Positions 33,876 to 44,677 of a DNA stretch of 64,000 nucleotides are shown in pieces. The DNA is from JANQPX01 sp965222015 (GTDB lineage Bacteria; Pseudomonadota; Alphaproteobacteria; Geminicoccales; Geminicoccaceae), in contig CBDCTL010000024.1 of assembly GCA_965222015.1 (NCBI GenBank), forward strand, positions 1,860,001 to 1,924,000, given 5' to 3'. The notes beneath the pieces were generated by a model. It saw only the letters and a list, made by a program, of their open reading frames with translations, did not search any database and had not been told where the DNA came from. How positions within the stretch are numbered: the stretch's first letter is position 1; every line of letters begins with the position of its first letter. Position numbers and translations under genes: made by a program.

Positions 33876-34436
33876 ATGCAGGTTCGCGATTTCCCCATCT
33901 GGCGTCAGCCGCGCCATCATCTCGACGCCGAGGGCGCCAGCGATCACGTGCATTGGGTCGAGCCGTTCTTCGACCTGGTCCACGTGGTCACCCTCGCCTG
34001 GATCTATTTCGACAGTGCCGGCAATGCGGGGCCGAAGGGCACGACCCTGCCCATACTCCTCTCCTACTGGCTCGGTCATATCGTCCTGATGTGGAGCATC
34101 GTCCTGATCGGCGTTGCGCTGGTGGGCGAGTTCCATGTCGGCCTGCTCGAGCCCTATCCGAACGACTACGGCACCATCGGCTGCCTTGGCCTTGCGATCT
34201 TCCTCGCCACCCTCTGGGGTCTCCAGCTTCTGGTGGAGGGACGGGACGCCACCCGCCGCAACCACCATGGCAGGCTGTGCCTGTTCGGCGTCTTCACGGC
34301 GCTCCTGCTGCTGCCTTCGCTGCCCCATGTGCCCGCGATCGTCGGCAATCTGATCTGGGGCACGGCGCTGTTCGCCCAGATCGGGGTGCCGCTCTGGAAG
34401 GCCGTCGCCGACCTGCGCGCGGAGGCGTCGGGATGA
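33876..34436 (+). CDS. LtrA-like short membrane protein
   Basis: 186 residues from ATG 33876 (GGAAG six bases upstream). Starts with a soluble stretch, then HVHWVEPFFDLVHVVTLAWIY, which resembles the first helix of LtrA (low temperature requirement A) proteins. Five to six helices follow. Known LtrA proteins are roughly twice this length, so this would be half of the usual architecture. Its stop overlaps the start of a K+ channel gene (ATGA), implying co-translation and perhaps complex formation. Function of the LtrA family is unclear. Confidence 0.6.
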   Translation: MQVRDFPIWRQPRHHLDAEGASDHVHWVEPFFDLVHVVTLAWIYFDSAGNAGPKGTTLPILLSYWLGHIVLMWSIVLIGVALVGEFHVGLLEPYPNDYGTIGCLGLAIFLATLWGLQLLVEGRDATRRNHHGRLCLFGVFTALLLLPSLPHVPAIVGNLIWGTALFAQIGVPLWKAVADLRAEASG

Positions 34437-35413
34437 CAGGCGCCGGGCCGACGCTCAGGCGAAGCGCCTACCTGCTCCTCGAAAAGCCGAGCCGCGCGGA
34501 CCGCCTGTCCTGGGTGATCGAGGTCGGCCTGATCGGCCTGATCCTGGCCAATGTCGTCGTGATCGCGCTCGAGACCGTGCCCGGGCTGTTCGACGCGCAT
34601 CGCAGCGCTTTCCTCCTGTTCGACACCGTCTCGGTCGCGATCTTCACCGTCGAATATCTGGCGCGGCTCTGGGCGAGCGCGGAACGCGAACCGAGCCTGC
34701 CGGCCTGGCGGGCGCGGCTGCGCTATGCGCGTTCGCCCATGGCGCTGGTCGATCTGTTCGCGATCCTGCCTTTCTATCTGTCACTGCTGCTGCCGTTCGA
34801 TCTCCGGGTGCTGAGGATTCTGCGGCTGCTCCGGATCTTCAAGCTGACACGCTATTCACCTGCGCTGTCCGTGCTACTGGCCGTGATCAGGGAAGAAGCG
34901 GGCACGCTCGCCGCGGCGTTTTCCATCCTGACGATCATCCTGGTTCTCGCCGCGACCGGCGCCTATTATGTCGAGCATCACGCCCAGCCCGAAGCCTTCG
35001 GCTCGATACCGGCGGCGATGTGGTGGGCGATGGTGACCCTGACCACGGTCGGCTATGGCGACATCACGCCGGTCACCCCCGCCGGCCGGCTGTTCGGCGG
35101 GCTGGTGACGCTGCTCGGGGTCGGCATGGCGGCGCTGCCGGCCGGCATCATCGCGAGCGGCCTCGCCGATCATCTGCACCGTCGTCGGGACCATCTCCGC
35201 GACCAGTTTCGCCTCGCGCTCGAGGATGGAAAAATCGATATAGGCGAAGGCCGCAGGATCGAGGAACTGCGCCGCGAGCTCGGCATCAGCCGTGCGATCG
35301 CCCATGCGATCCATGATGATGTAAAGCAGAGACGGCGGGAACAGCGGCACTGCACCTGCCCGAATTGCGGCCACGACTTCGACGTCCAGGCGACCGCCCC
35401 CGACCCTCTCTGA
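34433..35413 (+). CDS. Voltage-gated potassium channel with zinc-ribbon-like tail
   Basis: 326 residues. Six-helix voltage-gated channel: S1 GLIGLILANVVVIAL, S3 MALVDLFAILPFYLSLLL, S4 RVLRILRLLRIFKLTRY with regularly spaced Arg/Lys, S5 LAAAFSILTIILVL, selectivity filter TTVGYGD, and S6 GGLVTLLGVGMAALPAGII. A cytoplasmic coiled tail (RIEELRRELGISRA) ends in CTCPNCGHDF, a short zinc-finger-like element. ATG 34433 overlaps the LtrA-like stop. It probably sets membrane potential or passes K+. The frame is open far upstream, but only the part after 34433 is channel-like. Confidence 0.9.
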   Translation: MTGAGPTLRRSAYLLLEKPSRADRLSWVIEVGLIGLILANVVVIALETVPGLFDAHRSAFLLFDTVSVAIFTVEYLARLWASAEREPSLPAWRARLRYARSPMALVDLFAILPFYLSLLLPFDLRVLRILRLLRIFKLTRYSPALSVLLAVIREEAGTLAAAFSILTIILVLAATGAYYVEHHAQPEAFGSIPAAMWWAMVTLTTVGYGDITPVTPAGRLFGGLVTLLGVGMAALPAGIIASGLADHLHRRRDHLRDQFRLALEDGKIDIGEGRRIEELRRELGISRAIAHAIHDDVKQRRREQRHCTCPNCGHDFDVQATAPDPL

Positions 35414-35565
35414 TACCGCCCGCACCGGAAGGTAAGCCTCTGTTTCGCGACTGTGATGCAGTTCACAGCAAGCGAGATCGATCTCGTTCAAATTGACGAG
35501 AGCGTGACGCCCGCTCCGATTTGGGCCTGCGTCTCGCATCAGGGTGATCAGGGTCTGGATTGAGC

Positions 35566-36393
35566 ATGACGAACACGTTGACGGTCGACGGGCATACCTT
35601 CGAATGTCACGGCGTTTCCGGTCGGGTCGGATGCTGGAACATGGCGGCGAACGCACCCTGCGATAGCCCAACCGATCCAAACCCGTCCGACGAGGTCAAG
35701 CCGGCTTGCGGCAGCGAATTCCTCGTCCTCGACGATCACACCGCGGTCGACAATCAGGGCGTGCGCACAGCGTCGACCACCCTTGCCAACGCCCCTCCGA
35801 TCGACACCCGATCAATCATCTTCGACGATGACGAGGACAACCGCACCTACGGCGAAGACGGCGCCTGCGCCGACCTCGAGGTCGTGATCGCCGATGGCGA
35901 ACAGCTCTGTTTCCGCTGGAAGTTCATTTCCGACGATCAGGGGCTGTTCAACGATTTCGCGCTCGTCGTCGCCTATCCCGATTCCGAAACGCCGCCACCG
36001 CCCCAGCCCCACAATCCTGATCAGTCACCGCAGCCGCCTTCCCTGCTGGAGGGCGCCGTAACCTTGGAGCCGACGCCGCGAATCATCATGGGATCGAACT
36101 GGCCGGCAAACCTGGAGCCACTCGCGCAAAAGCGAAGCGGGGTAACCAACACCAACGGCAGTCCGAACTGGCAGCAGCCGGATTTCTGCTGGCGCCCGCA
36201 AGGCGGTTTTTCCGGCACGGTCCGCTGGATCGTCAGCAATGGCATGCGTCTGCCGAGAAACCGGCACGATCCAACCAAATTCAACGAACCGACGCCGCAG
36301 AGTCTGCCGAGTCGCCTGGCCTTTCCGCCGACGCTTCTGATCGATTGCGTGCATCGAAAGCATTTGAGCCTCTCGACATCGAGGACCATCACC
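35566..36393 (+). CDS. Hypothetical secreted-type protein fragment in frame with the multicopper oxidase
   Basis: From ATG 35566 to the oxidase start there is no stop. Codon third positions remain GC-rich to about 36020, and LEVVIADGEQLCFRWKFISD followed by LFNDFALVVAY resembles the anchor domains of extracellular proteins (PEP-CTERM/choice-of-anchor type). Past 36020 the sequence becomes less protein-like (Pro-rich PPPPQPHNPDQSPQPP). It could be an N-terminal part of the oxidase or a separate small gene whose stop codon has been lost by frameshift; both are uncertain. No signal peptide visible. Confidence 0.35.
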
Positions 36394-39300
36394 ATGCACC
36401 GATTTCGCCTTTTCGCCGCCGCCAGCCTGCTGACTCTCGCGGGCTGCCAGATCGGCGATTACCACCATTCCAAGCAGCCGCCGCGCACGATCCGTGCCGA
36501 CGTGGTCGCCCTCGACCAGCCGCTGACTTACAACCGCTTTGGGTCGTTCAATCCCTACGGGATGATCTACGCGCTGGTGAACGATGTCGACATCGAGGAC
36601 ATCGGCTTCGACGATGAAAAGCTGCGCATCGGCCGCAAGCGGGGAGGCGACAATGCCGATGTCCGCTCGGCCTGCCCGGGCCTGGCCAAGCTGAAGGAGG
36701 ACGTGCGCCCCCGGCCGCTGGTTCTGCGCGGCAACGAAGGCGACCGCCTGCAGGTGCGCTTTACAAACTATCTCCTGCCGAACCGCCGCAGCGACTGGGG
36801 GCCGGGCGGCCAGCCCAATATGAGCCGCTGCAACTGGCATGATGTCGATCCGGCCAATCCAGTGGGTAACGACGGACCTTATCCGAACGACGACTACGAC
36901 CTGGATCACGGAATCACACCATCGGGGCCAGGCTCGAGGTCGCCGAGGAAGAAGCTGCGGATCACGCCGGCGAGCCAGATGCGCCCACGGCTGATGACAT
37001 CATCGCAGAGCAGGACGCCACCAACTGGCCGCGCACGCGCACCGCTTCCTTCGTGGTCAGCGGCATGACTGCGGTGCGCGGGGCGACTTGCGAAGACTAC
37101 GACGCGCGGCCGAACGACCCTTCGATCTGGATGGACGCGCGGAACCCGAAGGTCACCGGCATTCAGCCGATCGAATACAGAGAGTGCTTCGTCTACGAAT
37201 ATGCACTCGGCGAGCCCGGCACCCATCTGTTCTTCAGCCTGGGTGCGCCGTCTGGCGGCCAGGGGGACGGAGGCTCGCTCACCCACGGCCTGTTCGGTTC
37301 GGTCAACGTGCAACCTGCCGGCAGCAAGTATTTCCGAAGCCAGGTGACCGAAGCGGTCATGGAACAGGCGCAAGATCAGGCGCATGGCAAGGCGCTGATC
37401 GACTACGACGCCGTTGACGATGACGGTGTCCCGCTTCTCGACATGCTACAGAAAGTGCCTGGCGGGCATCGGGTCTACGACCTCGTGCATGGCGATCTGA
37501 ACGCGGTGATCGTCGATTGCGGCAGGAACAACCGGCATGCCGAGCACTGCCGGGGCGTCGATCAGGCGGCATTTCGCGAGTTCACCGTGATCTTCCACGA
37601 CGAGTTGAAGACCTTCTATCCCGAGCCGCTGAAGGAGCTCGGCGAGGAATATCAGCTCGAAGGCATCGGCGACGGCTTCGCCATCAATTATGGCGCGTCG
37701 GGCATGGGCAGCATTCTGCTCGCCAACCGCAAGGGCTTCGGCCCCGCGAAAAACTGTCTGGAATGCGTTTACGAGGAGTTCTTCCTGCAGTCCTGGGCGA
37801 ATGGTGATCCGGCGCTTCTGGTCAACTACGAGGACGATCCCGCCAACGTTCACCACTCCTATCTCGGCGATCGCGTCGAATTCAGAAACCTGCATGCCGG
37901 GCCCAAGGAAACCCACGTCTTCCATCTGCACGCGCATCAATGGCTGGCGCAGCAGGATGACCCGGCCGAGGCCGAGAATTTCGGCACCTATCTCGACAGC
38001 CAGACGATCGCGCCGCAGCAGGGGTTCGCCTACAACATCTATTATGGCGGCAGCGGCAACCGCAATCAGACCGTCGGCGACAGCATCTTCCACTGCCACC
38101 TCTACCCGCATTTCGCGCAGGGCATGTGGGCGCTCTGGCGGGTGCATGACGTGTTCGAGAATGGCTCGCGCCGTCTGCCGGACGGCGAGGCGGGCGGCGG
38201 TACCGACGCCTTTACCGGCACGACCGACGGCGGCACGCCGATACCCGCCATCGTGCCCCTGCCCAAGCAGGCGATGCCGCCGCTGCCGACCTACGCCGCC
38301 GATGTCGGCGAGGACGACGCCATGCCCGGCTATCCCTTCTACATCCCGGGTCGCGCCGGCCACCGGGCGCCGCAGCCGCCTCTTGACATCGCCAGGGACG
38401 GCGACGGCAATTGGCTGGACGGCGGCATGCCGCGCCATGTCTTCGTCGACGATGATGATGGCGAGCGAGTCTTCGGTGAGCTTACGCCTGCCGAGCAGCA
38501 GAGTCTGTCGCCCGAGGAGCTTGTGCAATATGCTCTTCGCGCGGGCGATTTTTCCGTCGACGTGAAGAGCGCCAAGATCGAGCTTCTCGACAACGAAGGG
38601 GAGAAGGGCGAGGAGGCGGCGATGGCGTTTCACGCCGGCGCTGCGACATCCTTCCTGCGCGCCGACGGCACGCCCGCCGCAGGCGCCTATGCGAGCATCA
38701 CGCCCGAGGGCTACGAGTGGCCGTTTCAGTGTCAACGACGCGCCGCCCCGAGCCCGGCGCTCCCTTCGCCGATCCCTGCCGCGCCGATTTTCGACGAGGA
38801 GGGGCTCAAATCCCGATCGACGAGATCGACTATGGACCGCTTCGGGAAATCCGCTATGACGTTTCGGCGATCCAGCTCGATCTGATCGTCAACAAGGCCG
38901 GCTGGCATGATCCTCAGGCGCGCATCAACGTGCTTTCGAAGGACGCCGAGGCGCTCGAATACAAGACCACCGGCGACGTCGATCCCTTCTTCTTTCGCGC
39001 CAATTCGCGGGACTGCATCGAGTTCCGCCACGACCAACCGCACGCCGAAAGACCTCGAGCTCGACGACTTCCAGGTGAAGACGCCGACCGACATCATCGG
39101 CCAGCACATCCATCTCGTGAAGTTCGACGTCACCTCGTCCGACGGCTCCGGCAATGGCTGGAACTACGAGGACGGCACGCTTGCGCCTGACGAGGTCAAG
39201 CACCGGATCGAGCTCTATAACGATTCGGTCGGCATCAGGCCGACGAGCTGCCAGTTCCGGACGAGACCTATCAGACCACGGTGCAGCGCTGGTATGCCGA

Positions 39301-42227
39301 TCCGCTGCTCTCGGGCGAGAAGGCGGATTCGACGGACCGGACCATCCGCACGGTCTTCACCCACGACCACTTCGCCCCCTCCTCGATCCAGCATCACGGC
39401 TTCTATTCGGCCCTCCTGGTGGAGCCGGAGGGCTCGAACTGGCACACTGCCGACGGGCGAAGACGATGTGCCCCGAGACAGATCCTCGAAAGACGACAGC
39501 GACGAGACCTGCGAGAGCGACATCGTCGCGGTCGGCGCGCAAGGCGATCATCTCCGATGCCGCCGACGATGACACCCATCCCGATCATCGCGAGTTCGCC
39601 ATGGCGATCGCGGACTTCGCCCTGCTCTACGAACCGCGCCACGAGCATGACCAGGACGGCGTCGATCCGCCTGCCGAGGAGGAGAAGGGCAAGGGCCTGG
39701 ACCATCTGCTCGCATCGTTGGAGGCGGGCGACGGCGAGCTGCCGGGCGCCGCGGCGAGCAAGGCGATAGCTGCGGTCGGCGAGCGCAGGGACGCTACCCG
39801 CGAGCGCTACGGCGTGCCGGTCGATCCGCCGCTGCTGCCGGAGGCGATCTCGAAGAACCACCACAATCCCTATCTCGTGAACTACCGGAACGAGCCGCTC
39901 GGTCTCAGGGTCGGCGAGAACGGGCCGGAGGCGACGCCGGAGACGGCCTGCGACGATGCCCTGCGCGGCTTTATCGACGCCGACGACGCCTATGGCCAGC
40001 CCGCGTTCGAGCAGGTTGTCCATCATGATAGCGGCGCCTCGGACAGGATCGACAGCCTGCGCGACGGCAAAGGCACGCTTGGTGCCAACTTTCTCGACGG
40101 TCCCGACGAGAAACCGGACGGCTGGGCCTGGCTCTATCACCGCAACAGCGTCGATCGGCAGCGCACCGACGCGCGCGGCGACATGGCGAATGTGTTCGCC
40201 TCCGACCTGCACGGCGATCCCTGCACGCCGGTGGTCGAGGGCTACGAAGCCGAGCGCCTGCAGATCCGCATGATCCAGGGTGCCCAGGAAGTCCAGCACA
40301 TGGTCGAGATCCAGGGCATGAGCTGGCCGCGCGAGATCGCCAATCCGAACAGCCCCAAGGTCGCCGCGCAGGAGATCGGCATCTCCGAGCATTTCGAGTT
40401 CGACCTGCCCCTGCAGCCGGCCGCGGTCGATGCCGAAGCGGTCGACTATCTCTATCGCTTCTCCACGGTCGACGATCTCTGGAACGGTGCCTGGGGTCTC
40501 ACCCGCGTCTATGGCGGTGATGATCGGAACGACCAGACCGCCTGTCCGATCGACAATTCGAGCTGCGCGGACATCGGCGAGCGTCTGCGGCCGGTGGCTA
40601 AGGTCGGCGATCCGGCGTTCACGCCTGGAAACTTCGAGGTCGGCATCGATGGACCGCCGCCGACCACCATGGCCGCCCGCGACGGATCCTGCCCGCTGGA
40701 GGCACCAGTGCGGCTGCACGTCGTCGATGCCGTGACCGTGCGCGATGTTCTCGGCGACGACCCGCGCGGCTGGCCGAAGGTGCTGTTCTACAACCGCGAC
40801 CATTCGATCTCCGATCCGGACGCGCTCGCCTTCATGCCGGTCTTCTCGAAGCTCTACGAGGACGAGACCTTCCAGACTTTCGCCCAGCCCGGCTGGCAGG
40901 AGCTCTGGCTTGACGGCGATGAGCAGCCGGTACCCGGCGCGGATGCAGCACCGATCGATGTCGCCGAGCTTGCCGCCGGCATTCGCGACGGCCGCCTCGC
41001 CGAACGCGACAACTACGAATCGGGCGACAGGCTGTTCGAGCCGATGGTGCTGCGCGCGCGCGCCGGCGAATGCGTGATCGTCAGGCTGCGCAACCTTTTG
41101 CTCCACGACGTCAGGCAGGACGGCACGATCGAGAAGGTGCGCGACGAGGTTCGGGACGATGACGACGTCGAAGCGCATCTGAAGGGCGGCGAAGGTTACG
41201 ATCCCCGCCATCTGCCGCGCATCCTGCCGCTGAACGCGGTCGAGCTGCAGGCCTCGAGCACCGTCGGCATCACGCCGCAGAAGATGCATGTGAACGTCTT
41301 CGAGAAGGGCGGCGCTCTGATCGGCCGCAATCAGGATCCGACCCTGGCGAGAGAAACCACCGCCCTTCCTAACGAGTTAGTCACCTATCGCTGGTATGCC
41401 GGCGAGCAGACCACGGAGCCGTTCGCGGGCGAGCCCGGCAAGGTCCGCCGGGACTGGACCTGCGAGCCCGACGACGAAGAGTGCCTGGCCCTCGGTCCAG
41501 TCAATCTGGTGTCGCTCACCGATGTCATCGAACATGGCCAGCAAGGGCTGATCGGCGCCATGATCGTCGAGGAGCGGAATGCCCGCGCCTATGATCCGGG
41601 TTCCTCGGCCTGGCGCTCGGACTGGCTCCGCACGGCACCCGCGCCCGCATCGACCCGGGGAATGGCGAGGAAACCTTCCACGAGTTCGTGCTGCTCTATC
41701 AGGACGGCCTCAATCTTCGCTGGCGCAACCCCGATCGGCCGTATGACCGCGACATCGAGGCGGTGCCGGACTGTATCGTCTGCGACGACAGCTATGATCG
41801 CGGCGAGAAGGCGGTGAACTATCGGACCGAGCCGTTCTGGGCGCGGCTGAACAAGCATCCGACCACGGATCTGAACGGCGAGTTCTTCGACGAGCGCTTC
41901 TTCCTTGAGGATTGGAAAACCATTGCCACGCCGGGCTTCGAGGTCGAGGCGGGCGCGGCCGTGACCTTCCACGTGCTCCAGCCCTATGGTCGGGCGCGGC
42001 AGCGAGCGTTCATGGTGCTCGGTCAGGATTATCAGGATCTTCTGCCCTATTTCGGCTCGCCGCACAGCGCCCTGGTCTCGGTCGGCAAGGCCCTGACCGC
42101 GAAGCTGAAGTCGACCAACCAGAAGGATGGCGGCAAGCCGGCGCCAGGAACCTGGATCTGGCGAGACGGCCCGGCCCAGCATTTCAGCTCAGGCGCCTGG
42201 GGCAAGTTCGAGGTCAAGGCCGAGTAG
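36394..42227 (+). pseudogene. Very large multi-cupredoxin multicopper oxidase, interrupted by frameshifts
   Basis: The gene starts at ATG 36394 with a lipoprotein signal (AAASLLTLAGC). It would encode about 1,940 residues. Copper motifs: HVFHLHAHQW and FHCHLYPHFAQGMW in the first third, later IIGQHIHLVKFD and TVFTHDHFAPSSIQHHGFY. This order, with copper sites spread over several cupredoxin domains, resembles large MnxG-type metal oxidases. As given it is split: frame changes near 36900, 38725-38810 (several), 39030, 39240, 39455, 39545 and 41630. The last is explained by one missing C (cgcac[c]ggcacc). No internal stop occurs in the expected frame of any segment, and codon use stays normal, so decay is recent or the indels are sequencing errors. 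Its stop is 4 bp from the next gene. Confidence 0.75.
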
Positions 42228-42231
42228 AGCG

Positions 42232-44115
42232 ATGCGGGTGGCGGCATTCGGGATGCGGGCGGGAGTGATCGGCGCGGCGCTGTCGCTCCTCGCCCACCCG
42301 CCCCATGCGGCTCTCGGCGATCCGGCCATCGAGGTTACGCCGGCGATCGATGGACGGCCGGTCGAAACCGGGCCGATCCTTCTAGAGGCCGAGCGCACGG
42401 TCAGGCTGGGCGTGCGCCTCGCCGATGCAAAGAGCGGCTTTCCCCTCGGCGATCTGCATCCGGCGTTCTGGGTGCGGCCCGCCGTCGAGGGACGGGACGA
42501 CTGTTCCGCGGCCGTCGATCGCTATCTTTCGCTCGGTCCCAATGCCGGCATCGATGATGACCTGAACGGCTATCTTTTCGCGACGCTGAATGATGACCGC
42601 AGCGTCGGCGTGATGGATCCGAAGCTCAATCTCGCGACCAGTAATCTTTTGAGCCTGACACCGCGCGACGCTTCCGCCGACGGCTGGTGGCTCGACCAGA
42701 CCCGCGCGCGCCTGTTCATCGCATCGGCCGGGGCAGGCCGGCTGGAAACGATCGATCTCCTGAGCGGCGACCGTGCCGAGGTGATCCGTGATCTCGACGG
42801 TGCCGCGTCGATCGCCGTCTTTCCCGATCTCGATCGCCTCTGGGTCGCCGGGCAGGCGCGGATCGACGGTATCGCACCCGGCTCGAACGAACCCGTCCGT
42901 TCGAGCCGGGTCCCCGCCGGCGACTGGCAGATCGAAGCGGATCGCGAGGGGCTCAGGCTGCTCGCCCTCGACCGCCGGTCAGGTCGTCTGCTCGTCCTCA
43001 ATCCCGAAAACGGGGAGAGCGAGCACGAGGTGGATCTCGGCGGCGCGCGCGGCATGTTCGTCCACGATCCGCGCGCTGAGGCCGTCTACGTTCTGGCCGC
43101 CGACGGCGCCACGCTGGAACGGCTGTTCCTCGACGCCTCGAACCCGAGCCGCCATCCGTTGCCCATCGCCGTCGACCGGCTGCTTCTCACCCAGGACGGC
43201 GACTGGCTCGCCGGCCTTGACGGCGAAGGCGGCCGACTCGTCCTGATCGACGCCGCGAGCCTGCGCCCCGTCCATGTCCTGCAGTTCGACGGCAAACCCG
43301 GCCAGATGCAGGCGAGCGACGACTATCTCTATCTTCTGGAGAACGGCACGGGCTATGCGAGCCTGGTCCATCTGCCGTCCCTGAACGCGGATCGATCGCC
43401 GGGCGTGCTGCGCATCCCCATCGGGCCGGCAGCGGCCGGCGACGTCGACGATGCGATGCGTCGCGGGCACGGCAGCTCGGCGCCGAGCGCGATTGCGGCG
43501 CTGATCGAAGGCGGCGGCGCGATCATCGCCTCGCCTTCGGACAAGAACCTCTATCTCTACATGGAGACCGGCATGCAGGCGCCGGCGAACGCCTTCAGGA
43601 GCTGGACCTCGCCGCCGCGCGCCATCGCCCTGCTGGACAGGCAGCCGACGGAGCGCCGGGCCGGTCTCTACGAGACCGCTTTTCGCCCAAGGGGGGCCGG
43701 CGCGTTCGAGCTCGTGTTCTTCCTGCCCAACCCGAAGATCGTGCGCTGCTTCGCGATCACGGTCGAAGGTGAGGGCCAGGACGTCGCGGAAGCTCTACGA
43801 TCGCCTCGCCTCGTCTGGACGCCACCCGACAAGCCGGTCGTCGCCGGCGCGCCGGTGGAGCTTCGCTTCGCACTCGAATCCCCGAGCGCCAGCCTCTCCG
43901 CGTCGGAGCCCCGCCCCGCGGAGGTGCTGGCGGTGGCGTCCGGCCGCAACTGGCACTGGCGTGGGCGTGCCTCGTCGCTCGGATCGGATCGCTTCACCCT
44001 GTCGCTGACGCTGCCGGAACCCGGCGACTACCAGCTTCTGGTGCGCCTGCCCGATCGCCGGCTCGATTTTCAGGACCAGCGGCCGTTCAGCATCAACGTC
44101 GTCGCCGGGAAGTGA
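42232..44115 (+). CDS. Secreted beta-propeller (YVTN-type) protein
   Basis: 627 residues from ATG 42232, with a signal peptide (AGVIGAALSLLAHPPHAALG). A run of propeller blades follows: VGVMDPKLNLATSNLLSLTP, RLETIDLLSGDRAEVIRDLD, LLVLNPENGESEHEVDLGG and VLIDAASLRPVHVLQFDG. The C-terminal 100 residues form an Ig-like beta-sandwich ending PDRRLDFQDQRPFSINVVAGK. No heme or metal motif is obvious. It starts 4 bp after the oxidase stop and overlaps the SCO gene, so it is part of the oxidase operon. It may dock electron carriers or bind the oxidase in the periplasm; that is inference. Confidence 0.8.
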   Translation: MRVAAFGMRAGVIGAALSLLAHPPHAALGDPAIEVTPAIDGRPVETGPILLEAERTVRLGVRLADAKSGFPLGDLHPAFWVRPAVEGRDDCSAAVDRYLSLGPNAGIDDDLNGYLFATLNDDRSVGVMDPKLNLATSNLLSLTPRDASADGWWLDQTRARLFIASAGAGRLETIDLLSGDRAEVIRDLDGAASIAVFPDLDRLWVAGQARIDGIAPGSNEPVRSSRVPAGDWQIEADREGLRLLALDRRSGRLLVLNPENGESEHEVDLGGARGMFVHDPRAEAVYVLAADGATLERLFLDASNPSRHPLPIAVDRLLLTQDGDWLAGLDGEGGRLVLIDAASLRPVHVLQFDGKPGQMQASDDYLYLLENGTGYASLVHLPSLNADRSPGVLRIPIGPAAAGDVDDAMRRGHGSSAPSAIAALIEGGGAIIASPSDKNLYLYMETGMQAPANAFRSWTSPPRAIALLDRQPTERRAGLYETAFRPRGAGAFELVFFLPNPKIVRCFAITVEGEGQDVAEALRSPRLVWTPPDKPVVAGAPVELRFALESPSASLSASEPRPAEVLAVASGRNWHWRGRASSLGSDRFTLSLTLPEPGDYQLLVRLPDRRLDFQDQRPFSINVVAGK

Positions 44116-44120
44116 ACGTC

Positions 44121-44675
44121 ATGCGGAAAACCCTACGCAACCTTCTCGCTCCGACCCTGGTGCTCGTCCTGACGGTGACAGCGGCCAAAGCGAAAAACGG
44201 GGTCACACTCATCGACCATGAGCTGATCGACCAGACGGGCACGAAAAAGAACTTCGTCAGCGAGGTGATCGGCGACAGGAAAGCCGTGATCGCCGGCATC
44301 TACACCGGCTGCACCACCATCTGTCCGATCACCACCCTGCTGTTCGCAGAGCTGCAGGAGGCGCTGGGCGAGCGCATGGAGAGCGAGGTGCGCCTGATCA
44401 GCCTGAGCGTCGATCCCGCCCACGACACGCCCGCCATACTGGCCGAGGCGGCGGCCGAGATCGGCGCCATGCCCGGCTGGATCTGGCTGACCGGCCCGCC
44501 CGTCCTGCAGAACGAGGTGCTGCTCGGGATCGGCGCCTACAGCGCTGATGTCACCGAGCACCCGCCCGTCTTCGTGGTCGGCGATGGCGCCACCGGCGAA
44601 TTCGTGCAGCTCTATGGTTTTCCCTCGGTCGAGGAGTTTCTTGAGCTTCTCGGCCCCGAAGGCGGGTCGTCCTGA
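44121..44675 (+). CDS. SCO1/SenC family copper chaperone
   Basis: 184 residues from ATG 44121 (a GTG at 44112 overlapping the previous stop is possible). After a hydrophobic signal or anchor comes a thioredoxin fold with the copper motif CTTIC (Cys64, Cys68) and the third ligand His147 in TEHPPVFVV. SCO proteins deliver copper to CuA of cytochrome oxidase and to other copper enzymes. There is no cytochrome oxidase gene here, and the position downstream of a multicopper oxidase strongly suggests it loads that enzyme. Length and motifs are complete. Confidence 0.9.
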   Translation: MRKTLRNLLAPTLVLVLTVTAAKAKNGVTLIDHELIDQTGTKKNFVSEVIGDRKAVIAGIYTGCTTICPITTLLFAELQEALGERMESEVRLISLSVDPAHDTPAILAEAAAEIGAMPGWIWLTGPPVLQNEVLLGIGAYSADVTEHPPVFVVGDGATGEFVQLYGFPSVEEFLELLGPEGGSS

Positions 44676-44677
44676 CC

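Noticed and set aside
39403..41289. A 628-codon minus-strand frame opposite the multicopper oxidase
   Set aside because: Coding bias and cupredoxin similarity belong to the plus strand; the antisense product has no recognisable domain.
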